Shown piece after piece: positions 1 through 6,440 of a stretch of 7,069 bases of DNA (the stretch's first letter is position 1; every line of letters begins with the position of its first letter). Under the pieces are notes generated by a model. That model searched no databases, was not told where the DNA came from, and saw nothing but the letters and a program-made list of their open reading frames with translations. The stretch comes from Ignavibacteriota bacterium (lineage in GTDB: Bacteria > Bacteroidota > Ignavibacteria > Tepidaquicellales > Tepidaquicellaceae). The translations under genes were made by a program, and so were the position numbers. The stretch spans positions 1-7,069 of the forward strand of contig PMIW01000109.1 of NCBI GenBank assembly GCA_003158365.1, written 5' to 3'.

Positions 1-1341
1 TGCGATATCATTTTTTTGTAAGTATCCTTCGTTTTTCAGGAATTTCATTAATCCCGGTTTATCCGAAAAACTTATTTTGGAATCGAGAATCGGATTTACT
101 CCCCAGATAAGCGAGCTTCGGGTTTGAATTTTTTGATTTCTGACGATTGCGATTATCTGAGCTTTGCACCTGTGAGAAGAAAGCAGTACAGGGGATTTGC
201 CTGTATGAGTAAGCGTAATAATTGCTTTTGCATTAATTCTTTCGGCGATATCGGCTGCAGAGTCGGTGATGTTACAAAGGAATGTTTTGAATTTATAATG
301 ATTTTTATCATCAAGCGGAGCTTTGAATCCTACGGTTTTTGCGTTAATCTTATCCATTGTTTCAACGACGAGAACCGGATTTAAACCGACTGAAGTTTCG
401 CCTGAGAGCATAACGCAGTCTGTGCCGTCGAGAATAGCATTTGCAACATCAGATGCTTCCGCGCGGGTCGGGATGATATTAGTAATCATTGATTCAAGCA
501 TCTGAGTAGCGGTGATAACGGGTTTCAGCGCTGAATTGCATTTCCTGATAATCATTTTCTGCAGTATGGGTACATCTTCGGGAGAGACTTCAACTCCAAG
601 GTCACCGCGGGCGACCATAATAATATCCGATACTTTAATAATTTCATCAATATGATATATTGCTTCGGGTTTTTCTATTTTAGCTATTACGGGAACATCG
701 GATTTATATTTGTTTAAAACATTTTTAAGTTCGATTATATCTTTTGCCAGGCGTACGAAACTTAGCGCAACAAGGTTAACGGAATTATCGACACCGAATT
801 TTATATCGCTCAAATCTTTTTCAGTCAGAGAGGGAAGTGATATTTTTGTATCGGGAAGATTCAGACCTTTGTGTTCGGATAGAGTGCCGCCTTTAACAAC
901 TTTGCAGTGAAGCTGTTTTTTTGATTTATCAATCGAAGTGATTATTAATTTAAGCTTACCGTCGTCGATTAAAAGAGATTCGTTTTTCTTTACGTCGTTG
1001 ATGATATCTTTATAATTAGTCGAAATAATGTTATTATTTCCCATGACTTCTTTTGAAGAAATAATAATTTCATTGCCTTCTTTGATTTCGATTTTACCGT
1101 TTTCAATTTTGCCTATGCGGATTTTGGGACCCGATAAATCCTGCAGAATCGGAATGTGCGTGCCTGTGAGTTTAGCTGCTTTCCTGATATTATTAATATA
1201 TTCGAGATGTGTTTCATAAGAGCCGTGGGAGAAATTAAGGCGGGCGACATCCATGCCTGCATTAATCATTTTAACGAGAGTATCGACGCTGCCCGAGGAA
1301 GGACCTATGGTGCAAATTATCTTTGTCTTTTTATATATCAA
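1..1341 (-). CDS. pyk: Pyruvate kinase, C-terminus cut by window edge
   Basis: Pyruvate kinase transfers phosphate from phosphoenolpyruvate to ADP, giving pyruvate and ATP in the last step of cytoplasmic glycolysis. The reverse-strand reading frame is open for 447 codons and runs off the left edge; the family is usually about 470-480 residues, so roughly 25-30 are missing. Seen motifs: KTKIICTIGPSS at 5-16, VARLNFSHG at 32-40 (substrate/K+ site R34, N36, S38), LQDLSGPKIR at 66-75, the B-domain lid about 75-170 with GLNLPD at 159-164, VALSFVR at 191-197, AKIEKPEAI with catalytic-type K221, VARGDLGVE at 243-251 (metal site E223, D247), TATQMLESM at 277-285, and LSGETSVG from 312. The C domain begins near 345. 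No in-frame ATG precedes the conserved core, so I choose the TTG at 1341 (product MIYKKTKI...); another TTG at 1389 would add an unlikely 16 residues. No ribosome site is evident. Identity is very secure; the start is less so. Confidence 0.96.
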   Translation of the reverse strand, partial: MIYKKTKIICTIGPSSGSVDTLVKMINAGMDVARLNFSHGSYETHLEYINNIRKAAKLTGTHIPILQDLSGPKIRIGKIENGKIEIKEGNEIIISSKEVMGNNNIISTNYKDIINDVKKNESLLIDDGKLKLIITSIDKSKKQLHCKVVKGGTLSEHKGLNLPDTKISLPSLTEKDLSDIKFGVDNSVNLVALSFVRLAKDIIELKNVLNKYKSDVPVIAKIEKPEAIYHIDEIIKVSDIIMVARGDLGVEVSPEDVPILQKMIIRKCNSALKPVITATQMLESMITNIIPTRAEASDVANAILDGTDCVMLSGETSVGLNPVLVVETMDKINAKTVGFKAPLDDKNHYKFKTFLCNITDSAADIAERINAKAIITLTHTGKSPVLLSSHRCKAQIIAIVRNQKIQTRSSLIWGVNPILDSKISFSDKPGLMKFLKNEGYLQKNDIA

Positions 1342-1409
1342 AATTGTAATTATTAAATTAATTTTGAATAAGTTATTTAATCTAAACAAATTTAAAAAGT
1401 TATTTATAT
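1342..1409. promoter_or_regulatory. Divergent AT-rich intergenic region
   Basis: These 68 bases lie between the divergently read pyruvate kinase and SDR genes and must hold the promoters or leader of both unless transcription enters from further away. They are almost entirely A/T, with no Shine-Dalgarno-like purine run before either start. A TAATTTTG at 1359-1366 fits the Bacteroidetes TAnnTTTG -7 element in the plus direction, but no correctly spaced -33 TTG is present. The role is inferred from layout only. Confidence 0.4.
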
Positions 1410-2180
1410 ATGAAGAATCTGAAAAACAAGACAGCATTTATAACAGGTGTATCGAGCGGTTTCGGAAAAGCAACAGCATATAAGCTTGCAGAAAACGGGA
1501 TGAACCTGATAATTTCGGCGAGAAGATTCGAACTTATAAAAAAAGTTGCTGCAGATATAAAGAAAAAATATAAAGTAAAAGTATTGCCATTGAAATTAGA
1601 TGTAAGGAATTACAGGGAAGTGAAAAATGCGATTAAGAAATTACCCGCTGAATGGAGAAGGATTGAGATACTTATAAACAATGCGGGATTATCGAGAGGT
1701 CTTACAAAAATTCAGGATGGAGTATTGCTCGACTGGGAAGAAATGATTGATACGAATGTAAAGGGATTGCTTTACGTAACGAAAGAGATTATTCCGCTTA
1801 TGATGGAAAACAAGAGCGGGCACATTGTAAATATCGGCTCTATTGCAGGGCACGAGGTTTATGCAGCAGGTAATGTATATTGTGCCACAAAGCACGCAGT
1901 AGATGCGCTGACTAAGGGTATGAGGCTTGATTTGAACGGAACGCCGATAAAAGTATCAACTGTTGACCCGGGGCTTGCAGAGACGGAATTCAGCATAGTA
2001 AGATTCAGAGGAGATAAGACAAGGGCGAAGTCGGTATATAATGGAGTAAGACCTTTATATGCCGAAGATATTGCGGAAGCAGTTGAATTTATAGTAACAA
2101 GGGATGACGAAGTCAACGTAGCGGAAATTATTTTACTGCCAAAGGCTCAGGCAAATTGTTCGACGGTTTTTAGAAGTTAA
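1410..2180 (+). CDS. ydfG: YdfG-like short-chain dehydrogenase (NADP-dependent 3-hydroxy acid type)
   Basis: A 256-residue classical short-chain dehydrogenase/reductase, a soluble Rossmann-fold enzyme. Visible motifs: dinucleotide-binding TGVSSGFG at 12-19, the R38/R39 pair after the second strand (typical of NADP(H) preference), LDVRN at 63-67, NNAG at 90-93, catalytic S144 in NIGSIAG, Y157 and K161 in YCATK, and DPG at 187-189. Stretches LPAEW (78-82), DWEEMIDTN (108-116), GNVY (154-157) and TEFSIVRFRGD (192-202) closely recall E. coli YdfG, which oxidises L-allo-threonine and 3-hydroxy acids and reduces malonic semialdehyde. Length is normal for the family. The ATG at 1410 sits just ahead of the first strand and is the only sensible start. 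Substrate cannot be read from sequence; a related SDR with another 3-hydroxy acid or aldehyde substrate is possible. The final codons lie inside a GAAGTTA repeat, so the tail may be recently altered. The gene stands alone, divergent from pyk and convergent with rseP. Confidence 0.9.
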   Translation: MKNLKNKTAFITGVSSGFGKATAYKLAENGMNLIISARRFELIKKVAADIKKKYKVKVLPLKLDVRNYREVKNAIKKLPAEWRRIEILINNAGLSRGLTKIQDGVLLDWEEMIDTNVKGLLYVTKEIIPLMMENKSGHIVNIGSIAGHEVYAAGNVYCATKHAVDALTKGMRLDLNGTPIKVSTVDPGLAETEFSIVRFRGDKTRAKSVYNGVRPLYAEDIAEAVEFIVTRDDEVNVAEIILLPKAQANCSTVFRS

Positions 2181-2233
2181 GAAGTTATCCCGATAAATCG
2201 GGACACAAAGAACGTGGAAGTTAGGAGTTAGAA
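2171..2233. repeat. GAAGTTA-type repeats flanking a GC palindrome
   Basis: AGAAGTTA occurs at 2172-2179 and again at 2180-2187 in tandem, and related copies (GAAGTTA, GGAGTTA) at 2218-2230. Between them lies the palindrome TCCCGAT-AA-ATCGGGA at 2188-2203, conspicuously GC-rich for this AT-rich gap. The first repeat overlaps the final codons and stop of the SDR gene. The arrangement looks like a dispersed intergenic repeat unit, similar in design to REP-type elements, but only one copy is visible here. The palindrome has no following T-run, so it is a poor terminator by itself. Confidence 0.6.
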
Positions 2234-2252
2234 GAAAGATATTTTTATAAAA

Positions 2253-2285
2253 AAAAATCCTTAAGAAGTTGTCTTTAGGATTTTT
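2253..2285. terminator. Bidirectional intrinsic terminator between SDR gene and rseP
   Basis: The arms at 2253-2266 and 2272-2285 form a 14-position stem with a single T-T mismatch and a five-base loop (AGTTG). The core is ATCCT/AGGAT, and the outer part is an A-run on the left and a T-run on the right, so each strand gives a hairpin followed by U residues. It lies between two convergent genes and would serve both: the plus-strand SDR and the minus-strand rseP. The stem is AT-rich, so strength is uncertain. Confidence 0.75.
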
Positions 2286-2300
2286 AATTATATTGTTGAA

Positions 2301-2347
2301 CTTTTAATCTTTTAATCTTAAATCTTTAAATCTTCAAATCATTTAAT
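2301..2347. repeat. Degenerate 8-base tandem repeat running into the rseP stop
   Basis: Six head-to-tail units of seven or eight bases are visible: CTTTTAAT, CTTTTAAT, CTTAAAT, CTTTAAAT, CTTCAAAT and CATTTAAT. The last two cover the rseP stop codon and its final codons on the opposite strand. This is an imperfect short tandem repeat, presumably from replication slippage followed by divergence. No protein-binding role can be claimed. Confidence 0.65.
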
Positions 2348-3712
2348 TGAGATTATATCATTATAAATTACAAAGAGCATAAATGCGAGCAAGATAATAA
2401 ATCCTATATTCTGCAGAGCTATCTGAACTTTATAAGATACAGGTTTACGGAACACGCCTTCAAACAAAAGAATTACAAAATGTCCGCCATCCAGTGCAGG
2501 GAAAGGAAGAATATTAATCACTGCAAGTGAAATTGAAAGCATAGCAAGGAATCCTATATATGACAGGAATCCCATTTCAGCCGACTGAGCAGATGCCTGA
2601 GCAATTTTCACGGGTCCGCCGATGGCTTTCTTAAAAGGTATATCTCCTTTAATTACTTTTGCAATTGATTTAAAGAAAACCTCGAATCCGAAATAATACA
2701 GGTCTGAGGCGGCTTTCGGGAAAGCAGTAATTACAGAATACTTGACATATTTTATCGGTCCTTCATACTTTGCCGTAATTTCAATACCAATAGTGGAATC
2801 AGGTAAAATCCGTGTAACTTTTGATGACATTATATTGCCGTTCCGATTCCAGGAAATTGTTGATTCTTTATTGACGTTTGATTTAATCAAATCAACGAGT
2901 TTTTGTGAATGAGTGATTTTTTCACCGGCAAACTCGGTAATGATATCGCCTTTCTGGATACCGCATTTCTCTGCAGGATGACCTGACTGCACACCTGATA
3001 TTTGCGGGAGAACTTTTTCAGGATATATGCCGATATTTTTTTCGGTTATATCCCTTAATTTTTCTTTGGGTATATTTATTTTACTTGACTGTCCGTCTCT
3101 TGAAATATCGAATGAAACCGATTCTCCGAGATTATCCAGATAAATTTTATTCTGAAGGTCATCCCAGTTATTTACAGGTTCATTATTTATAGTTAAGATT
3201 TTATCGCCTTCTTTTATGCCAAATTCACCTGCTATAGAATTTTTAGTCACATATCCGACAGTTGTAGTTTCAGTAATGGTTTTTCCTTTAATAAGAGTCA
3301 GGGCATAGAAAATAAGGAAAGCAAGCAAAATATTCATAATGACGCCTGCCGTGATTACAATCATTCTTTTCCAGACGGGTTTTGAGCGGTATTCCCAGGG
3401 TTTTGGTTCATCTTTAATGAATTTTTTATCCATACTCTCGTCAATCATACCTGCAATTTTGACATATCCGCCAATGGGGAATGCACAAATACGGTAATCA
3501 GTATGACCCTGGAGGTCAATTTCATCCGAAATTTTGCCAAAAGTAAAGCCTGTTATTCGATTAAATCCGAGTAATCTGAATCCAATTCCAATTGAGAATA
3601 TATCAGCCCTCATACCGCAGGAACGTGCGGCAATAAAGTGACCGAATTCGTGTACAAAAACAAGTATTCCAATAACAATTAAAAAGTAAAATATAGTGCT
3701 TAAAATTTCCAT
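2339..3712 (-). CDS. rseP: RseP-type site-2 zinc metalloprotease (M50) with two PDZ domains
   Basis: An intramembrane zinc protease of the RseP/YaeL family that cuts membrane-spanning substrates such as anti-sigma factors and leftover signal peptides in the inner membrane. The 457-residue product (E. coli RseP about 450) has a first membrane helix about 3-25 carrying HEFGH at 21-25 (zinc ligands H21 and H25, catalytic E22), FPIGGYVKIAG at 78-88, a second helix near 117-140, two periplasmic PDZ domains about 150-215 and 235-300, a third helix containing NILPFPALDGGH at 400-411 (third ligand D408), and a last helix near 430-453. The usual AGP..N of helix two reads AGVIMN, losing the proline. 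I choose the ATG at 3712; an in-frame TTG at 3724 would add only four residues. It lies 75 bases after dxr, an arrangement common in bacteria, with an AT-only gap, and is probably cotranscribed. Identity is firm; the actual substrates are unknown. Confidence 0.95.
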   Translation of the reverse strand: MEILSTIFYFLIVIGILVFVHEFGHFIAARSCGMRADIFSIGIGFRLLGFNRITGFTFGKISDEIDLQGHTDYRICAFPIGGYVKIAGMIDESMDKKFIKDEPKPWEYRSKPVWKRMIVITAGVIMNILLAFLIFYALTLIKGKTITETTTVGYVTKNSIAGEFGIKEGDKILTINNEPVNNWDDLQNKIYLDNLGESVSFDISRDGQSSKINIPKEKLRDITEKNIGIYPEKVLPQISGVQSGHPAEKCGIQKGDIITEFAGEKITHSQKLVDLIKSNVNKESTISWNRNGNIMSSKVTRILPDSTIGIEITAKYEGPIKYVKYSVITAFPKAASDLYYFGFEVFFKSIAKVIKGDIPFKKAIGGPVKIAQASAQSAEMGFLSYIGFLAMLSISLAVINILPFPALDGGHFVILLFEGVFRKPVSYKVQIALQNIGFIILLAFMLFVIYNDIISIK

Positions 3713-3787
3713 ATATATATTCAAAAATTTAAATATAACAATACAGCCTATATATAATATAGTAAATTATATATCTAAATAATACAA
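3713..3787. other. AT-only gap between dxr and rseP
   Basis: This 75-base spacer is nearly all A/T. It contains an inverted repeat ATATATAAT (3750-3758) / ATTATATAT (3766-3774), composed only of A and T and not followed by a clear T-run on the minus strand, so it is not called as a terminator. No ribosome-binding site is seen before the rseP start. Confidence 0.4.
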
Positions 3788-4942
3788 TTAAAAGCTGTTT
3801 AAAATTTCAGTACGGGTCTGATTATCGATTTCCAGTATATCTTCGAGGCTGAAGTCATTTTTATTATTATGCTTTTCCAGACTTTTTCGTATAATATCGG
3901 AGATACCATAAAACCCGATTTTATTTTTAAGGAACAAATCCACTGCAACTTCATTAGCGGCATTCATTACAATCGGATACGTTCCGCCTGCTTTTATTGT
4001 TTCAAATGCGATTTTCAGGCATTCGAATTTATCAAGGTCGGGTTTTTCGAAAGTAAGGTCTTTCAGTTCATTGAAGTTAAGTTTGGGAAAATCCGACTGA
4101 ACGCGTTCAGGATAAGTAAGTGCAAACTGAATCGGGATTTTCATATCAGGAACACCGAGTTGAGCTTTAATGGAGGAGTCTGAAAACTCCACAAAAGAGT
4201 GAATTATTGATTGTGGGTGAATTATTACCTCGATATTATTAACATCTATATTAAAAAGCCACTTAGCCTCAATAACTTCAAGTCCTTTATTCATCATTGT
4301 AGCAGAATCTATTGTAATTTTATCACCCATATTCCAGTTTGGGTGGTTCAGTGCTTCAACGACGGTTGCGTCTTTGATTTGGTCTCTTGTTTTAGTTCTG
4401 AAAGGTCCGCCTGAGGCAGTCAGAATAATTTTAGAAATACTTTTATATTGTTCGCCGAGGAGGCACTGAAGTATAGCGGAATGTTCACTATCGATTGGAA
4501 TCAGCTGAATATTATGGTGGTCAAGAAGTTTATTGACGAGCGCACCTGCGACTACAAGCACTTCTTTATTTGCCAGTGCAATATATTTACCGCTTTTAAT
4601 AGCTTCGATAGTAGGTTTAAGGCCGGCAAATCCGACGAGGGCATTAACGAGGACATCATAGTGTTCGAATTTAACCAAACCGGACAAATCCTCTTCGCCC
4701 GAGATAACTTTTGTTTTTCCTCCAATAATGGATTTAAATTCCTGAGCCTTTTTTTTATTTCTTATATAAACGAAGGCGGGATGAAACTTATCGACCTGCT
4801 TTCTAAGAATTTCGATTCTGTTATTTGCAGAAAGGAACACTACTTCGCAATTATAACCGTTATTATTCAGGTTAGTAATTACTTCAAGAGTATTACAGCC
4901 GATAGAGCCTGTTGAACCAAGAATGCCGATTCTTTTGTTCAC
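3788..4942 (-). CDS. dxr: 1-deoxy-D-xylulose 5-phosphate reductoisomerase
   Basis: Dxr rearranges and reduces 1-deoxy-D-xylulose 5-phosphate to 2-C-methyl-D-erythritol 4-phosphate with NADPH and a divalent metal; it is the committed step of the MEP isoprenoid pathway and the target of fosmidomycin. The 384-residue product (E. coli 398) shows the NADPH loop GSTGSIG at 9-15, ALANKEVLV at 122-130, PIDSEHSA at 149-156 (metal ligands D151 and E153), TASGGPFR at 175-182, the flexible-loop region HPNWNMGDKITID at 200-212, MMNKGLEVIEAKWLF at 216-230 (ligand E222), IHPQSIIHSF at 241-250 and QLGVPDMKIPIQ at 261-272. I choose the GTG at 4942, giving MNKRIGILGSTG, which matches the family's usual N-terminus. 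An upstream in-frame TTG at 4972 would place the start in a hairpin loop and add 10 unrelated residues. The gene sits between the thioredoxin lipoprotein and rseP genes on the same strand. Identity is secure. Confidence 0.96.
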   Translation of the reverse strand: MNKRIGILGSTGSIGCNTLEVITNLNNNGYNCEVVFLSANNRIEILRKQVDKFHPAFVYIRNKKKAQEFKSIIGGKTKVISGEEDLSGLVKFEHYDVLVNALVGFAGLKPTIEAIKSGKYIALANKEVLVVAGALVNKLLDHHNIQLIPIDSEHSAILQCLLGEQYKSISKIILTASGGPFRTKTRDQIKDATVVEALNHPNWNMGDKITIDSATMMNKGLEVIEAKWLFNIDVNNIEVIIHPQSIIHSFVEFSDSSIKAQLGVPDMKIPIQFALTYPERVQSDFPKLNFNELKDLTFEKPDLDKFECLKIAFETIKAGGTYPIVMNAANEVAVDLFLKNKIGFYGISDIIRKSLEKHNNKNDFSLEDILEIDNQTRTEILNSF

Positions 4943-4961
4943 AAAAGCGCATTTAAAAATA

Positions 4962-4988
4962 CTGCGGGTCAAAAAAAATGACCCGCAG
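4962..4988 (-). terminator. Perfect 10-bp hairpin between lipoprotein gene and dxr
   Basis: CTGCGGGTCA at 4962-4971 pairs perfectly with TGACCCGCAG at 4979-4988 around a seven-base homopolymer loop (T7 on the minus strand). On the minus strand the stem is followed by TATTTTTAA, a short imperfect U-tract, so it can act as an intrinsic terminator for the upstream lipoprotein gene, whose stop is 14 bases away. It ends only 19 bases before the dxr GTG, so it could instead be an attenuator or RNA-processing/stability hairpin within one transcript. Plus-strand termination is unlikely, as no U-tract follows there. Confidence 0.7.
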
Positions 4989-5002
4989 ACATTATAAAAA
5001 AA

Positions 5003-5611
5003 TTAATTTAAGTATTTATTTATGAGTTTCAGGAAACCTTCTTTATCTTTGCCGCCGACGACTGTTTCGACTATTTTACCTTCTTTATTAAGAATGAAGG
5101 TTGTAGGGACGGCTGACATATCGTTTCCGCTTGCTTTTGCGAAAGCCTGTACCAAATCTTCGTTACCGTCTATGGTTGTATATGAAACCGGGTTTGTTTT
5201 AAGGAAATCTTCTATTTTAGGAGCGCTTGCCTGCTGGAAAACGTTAAGTCCTATCATCTGGAAGTTTTTATCTTTCAGTTCTTCCGAAATTTTCGAGAGG
5301 TCGGGCATTTCTTTTTTACAGGGTCCGCACCAGGTAGCCCAGAAATTAAGAAGGACGACTTTACCTTTTAGATCGTTAAGAGATTTTTTCGAACCGTTTT
5401 CAGTCCAGGTGAAATTAGGAGCTACATTTTTATCTTTGGAAGCTTCGACAGTTTCCATTTTGAATAATTTCAATCCTGCAGAATTATCATCAGCTTTTTT
5501 AGTTTCGGTTTTGGGAGTTTCCTTAGATTTATCTGTTGTTTCTGTTTTTTTATTACAGCCAAACAATAAAATTGCTGTTATTAAAAAAGCAGCTATCTGG
5601 AATTTTTTCAT
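5003..5611 (-). CDS. TlpA/ResA-like thioredoxin-fold lipoprotein
   Basis: A 202-residue membrane-anchored thiol:disulfide oxidoreductase of the TlpA/ResA group, acting outside the cytoplasmic membrane. The N-terminus is a lipoprotein signal: MKK, a hydrophobic stretch 5-17 and lipobox LFGC with lipidated C19. Next comes a charged, low-complexity linker about 20-60 rich in K, T, E and D, then the redoxin domain about 62-200 with VVLLNFWATWCGPCKKEMP (85-103), active-site C95 and C98 in WCGPC, and the cis-proline P169 in AVPTTF. Such proteins usually reduce disulfides, for example during cytochrome c maturation, or serve as periplasmic antioxidants; which applies here cannot be told. The ATG at 5611 starts directly at the signal peptide. 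The gene lies 33 bases after the ECF sigma gene on the same strand, and a strong hairpin follows its stop. I give no symbol because TlpA, ResA and unnamed paralogues cannot be separated from sequence alone. Confidence 0.92.
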   Translation of the reverse strand: MKKFQIAAFLITAILLFGCNKKTETTDKSKETPKTETKKADDNSAGLKLFKMETVEASKDKNVAPNFTWTENGSKKSLNDLKGKVVLLNFWATWCGPCKKEMPDLSKISEELKDKNFQMIGLNVFQQASAPKIEDFLKTNPVSYTTIDGNEDLVQAFAKASGNDMSAVPTTFILNKEGKIVETVVGGKDKEGFLKLINKYLN

Positions 5612-5644
5612 TATAATATATTTAATTAATTAGGAAATTTTTAT

Positions 5645-6367
5645 TTAATAATCCGGTGTATTATCCACGTCATAGCCTTTATTCCTGGCGTATTTATATA
5701 ATTTTTGAGCAAGGAGCTTCCGTGCTCTATGGAGCCTGCTTCTGACAGTACCGATAGGGCATTGGACGAATTCAGCAATTTCCTCATAGCTTAGACCTTC
5801 AAGGTCGCACAAAATAATCACGGTTTTAAAATCATCCTGCAAAGAATTTAAAGCAATAGTAACCTGGTCATCCAGCAGATTAGCAAAGACTTTTTCCTGT
5901 AAATCGGAAGAATCGAGTTTTTCCGATTTAATATTTTCAAAGAAATTTTCAATTTCTTCGTAATCCACCTTGCCCGGAGACTTCTGGTTTTTCCTGTAAT
6001 TGTTTATGAACAAATTCTTCATAATTCTAAACAACCAGGCTTTACAATTCGTACCTTTTTCAAATTTATGGAAAAACCTGAAAGCTCTAAGAAATGTTTC
6101 CTGCAATAAATCATCCGCATCGAGTTCGTTACCGGTCATTTTATAAGCATAATTACGCAATATACCTATATGAGGTAAAGCTTCCTTTTTAAATTCTTCC
6201 GTCAGATTGGCGATTTCCTCTTCGGATAAATATCCTTCCCCTTCATCTTCAAGAAATTCGTCTTCATTTTCGATTTCTTCTTCAATTAACGGAACATTTT
6301 TTTTGGGAATCTGCTTATTCTTCTCTTTTTTACTCTTTTTATTATTTATCGCAATTTTATTCATCAT
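5645..6367 (-). CDS. ECF-type RNA polymerase sigma factor, SigR/SigH-like
   Basis: A sigma-70-family factor with the ECF layout: region 2 at about 60-128 and region 4 at about 168-224, with no region 3. Region 2 includes the DADDLLQETFLRAFR helix (83-97) that binds core polymerase, and GTNCKAWLFRIMKNLFINNYRK (105-126), which contacts the -10 element and resembles actinobacterial SigR/SigH. Region 4 carries the helix-turn-helix LSYEEIAEFVQCPIGTVRSRLHRARK (192-217). At 240 residues it is longer than a typical ECF factor (about 170-200) because of a 55-residue N-terminal extension: lysine-rich at 4-23, then strongly acidic at 28-51. Two consecutive ATGs (6367, 6364) open the frame; I use the first. 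No ZAS-type or membrane anti-sigma gene is adjacent. The thioredoxin lipoprotein gene follows after 33 bases, so cotranscription is likely. A redox or envelope stress role is plausible but inferred. Confidence 0.92.
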   Translation of the reverse strand: MMNKIAINNKKSKKEKNKQIPKKNVPLIEEEIENEDEFLEDEGEGYLSEEEIANLTEEFKKEALPHIGILRNYAYKMTGNELDADDLLQETFLRAFRFFHKFEKGTNCKAWLFRIMKNLFINNYRKNQKSPGKVDYEEIENFFENIKSEKLDSSDLQEKVFANLLDDQVTIALNSLQDDFKTVIILCDLEGLSYEEIAEFVQCPIGTVRSRLHRARKLLAQKLYKYARNKGYDVDNTPDY

Positions 6368-6440
6368 ATATCAACGCAAATAAACTACCTATTTAATAAA
6401 TCTTTATCAAGGAAGGAATTTATTACAGGTGTCATAAAAT

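Noticed and set aside
124..1356. Several short plus-strand open frames across the first 1.3 kb
   Set aside because: The whole stretch is explained by the reverse-strand pyruvate kinase, which is open and conserved throughout.
1359..1366. TAATTTTG resembling the Bacteroidetes TAnnTTTG promoter element upstream of the SDR gene
   Set aside because: The nearest upstream TTG (1344-1346) is only 12 bases away, too close for the -33 element, and such octamers are expected by chance in A/T-rich DNA.
3713..3724. Longer rseP beginning at TTG 3724
   Set aside because: It adds only four residues before an in-frame ATG that already gives a normal first membrane helix.
3750..3774. Inverted repeat between dxr and rseP as a terminator
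   Set aside because: The stem is made only of A and T and is not followed by a distinct T-run on the transcribed strand; it is expected by chance in this base composition.
4448..4915. 155-residue open frame on the plus strand inside dxr
   Set aside because: It is antisense to a complete, well-conserved dxr, shows no recognisable domain, and is explained by the codon usage of the real gene.
4943..4972. Longer dxr beginning at TTG 4972
   Set aside because: That start falls in the loop of the perfect hairpin and adds residues unlike any Dxr N-terminus; the GTG at 4942 aligns with the family start.
5022..5633. 203-residue plus-strand open frame antisense to the thioredoxin lipoprotein gene
   Set aside because: It mirrors a gene with clear WCGPC, lipobox and cis-proline motifs; its own translation is serine/leucine-rich with no family signature.
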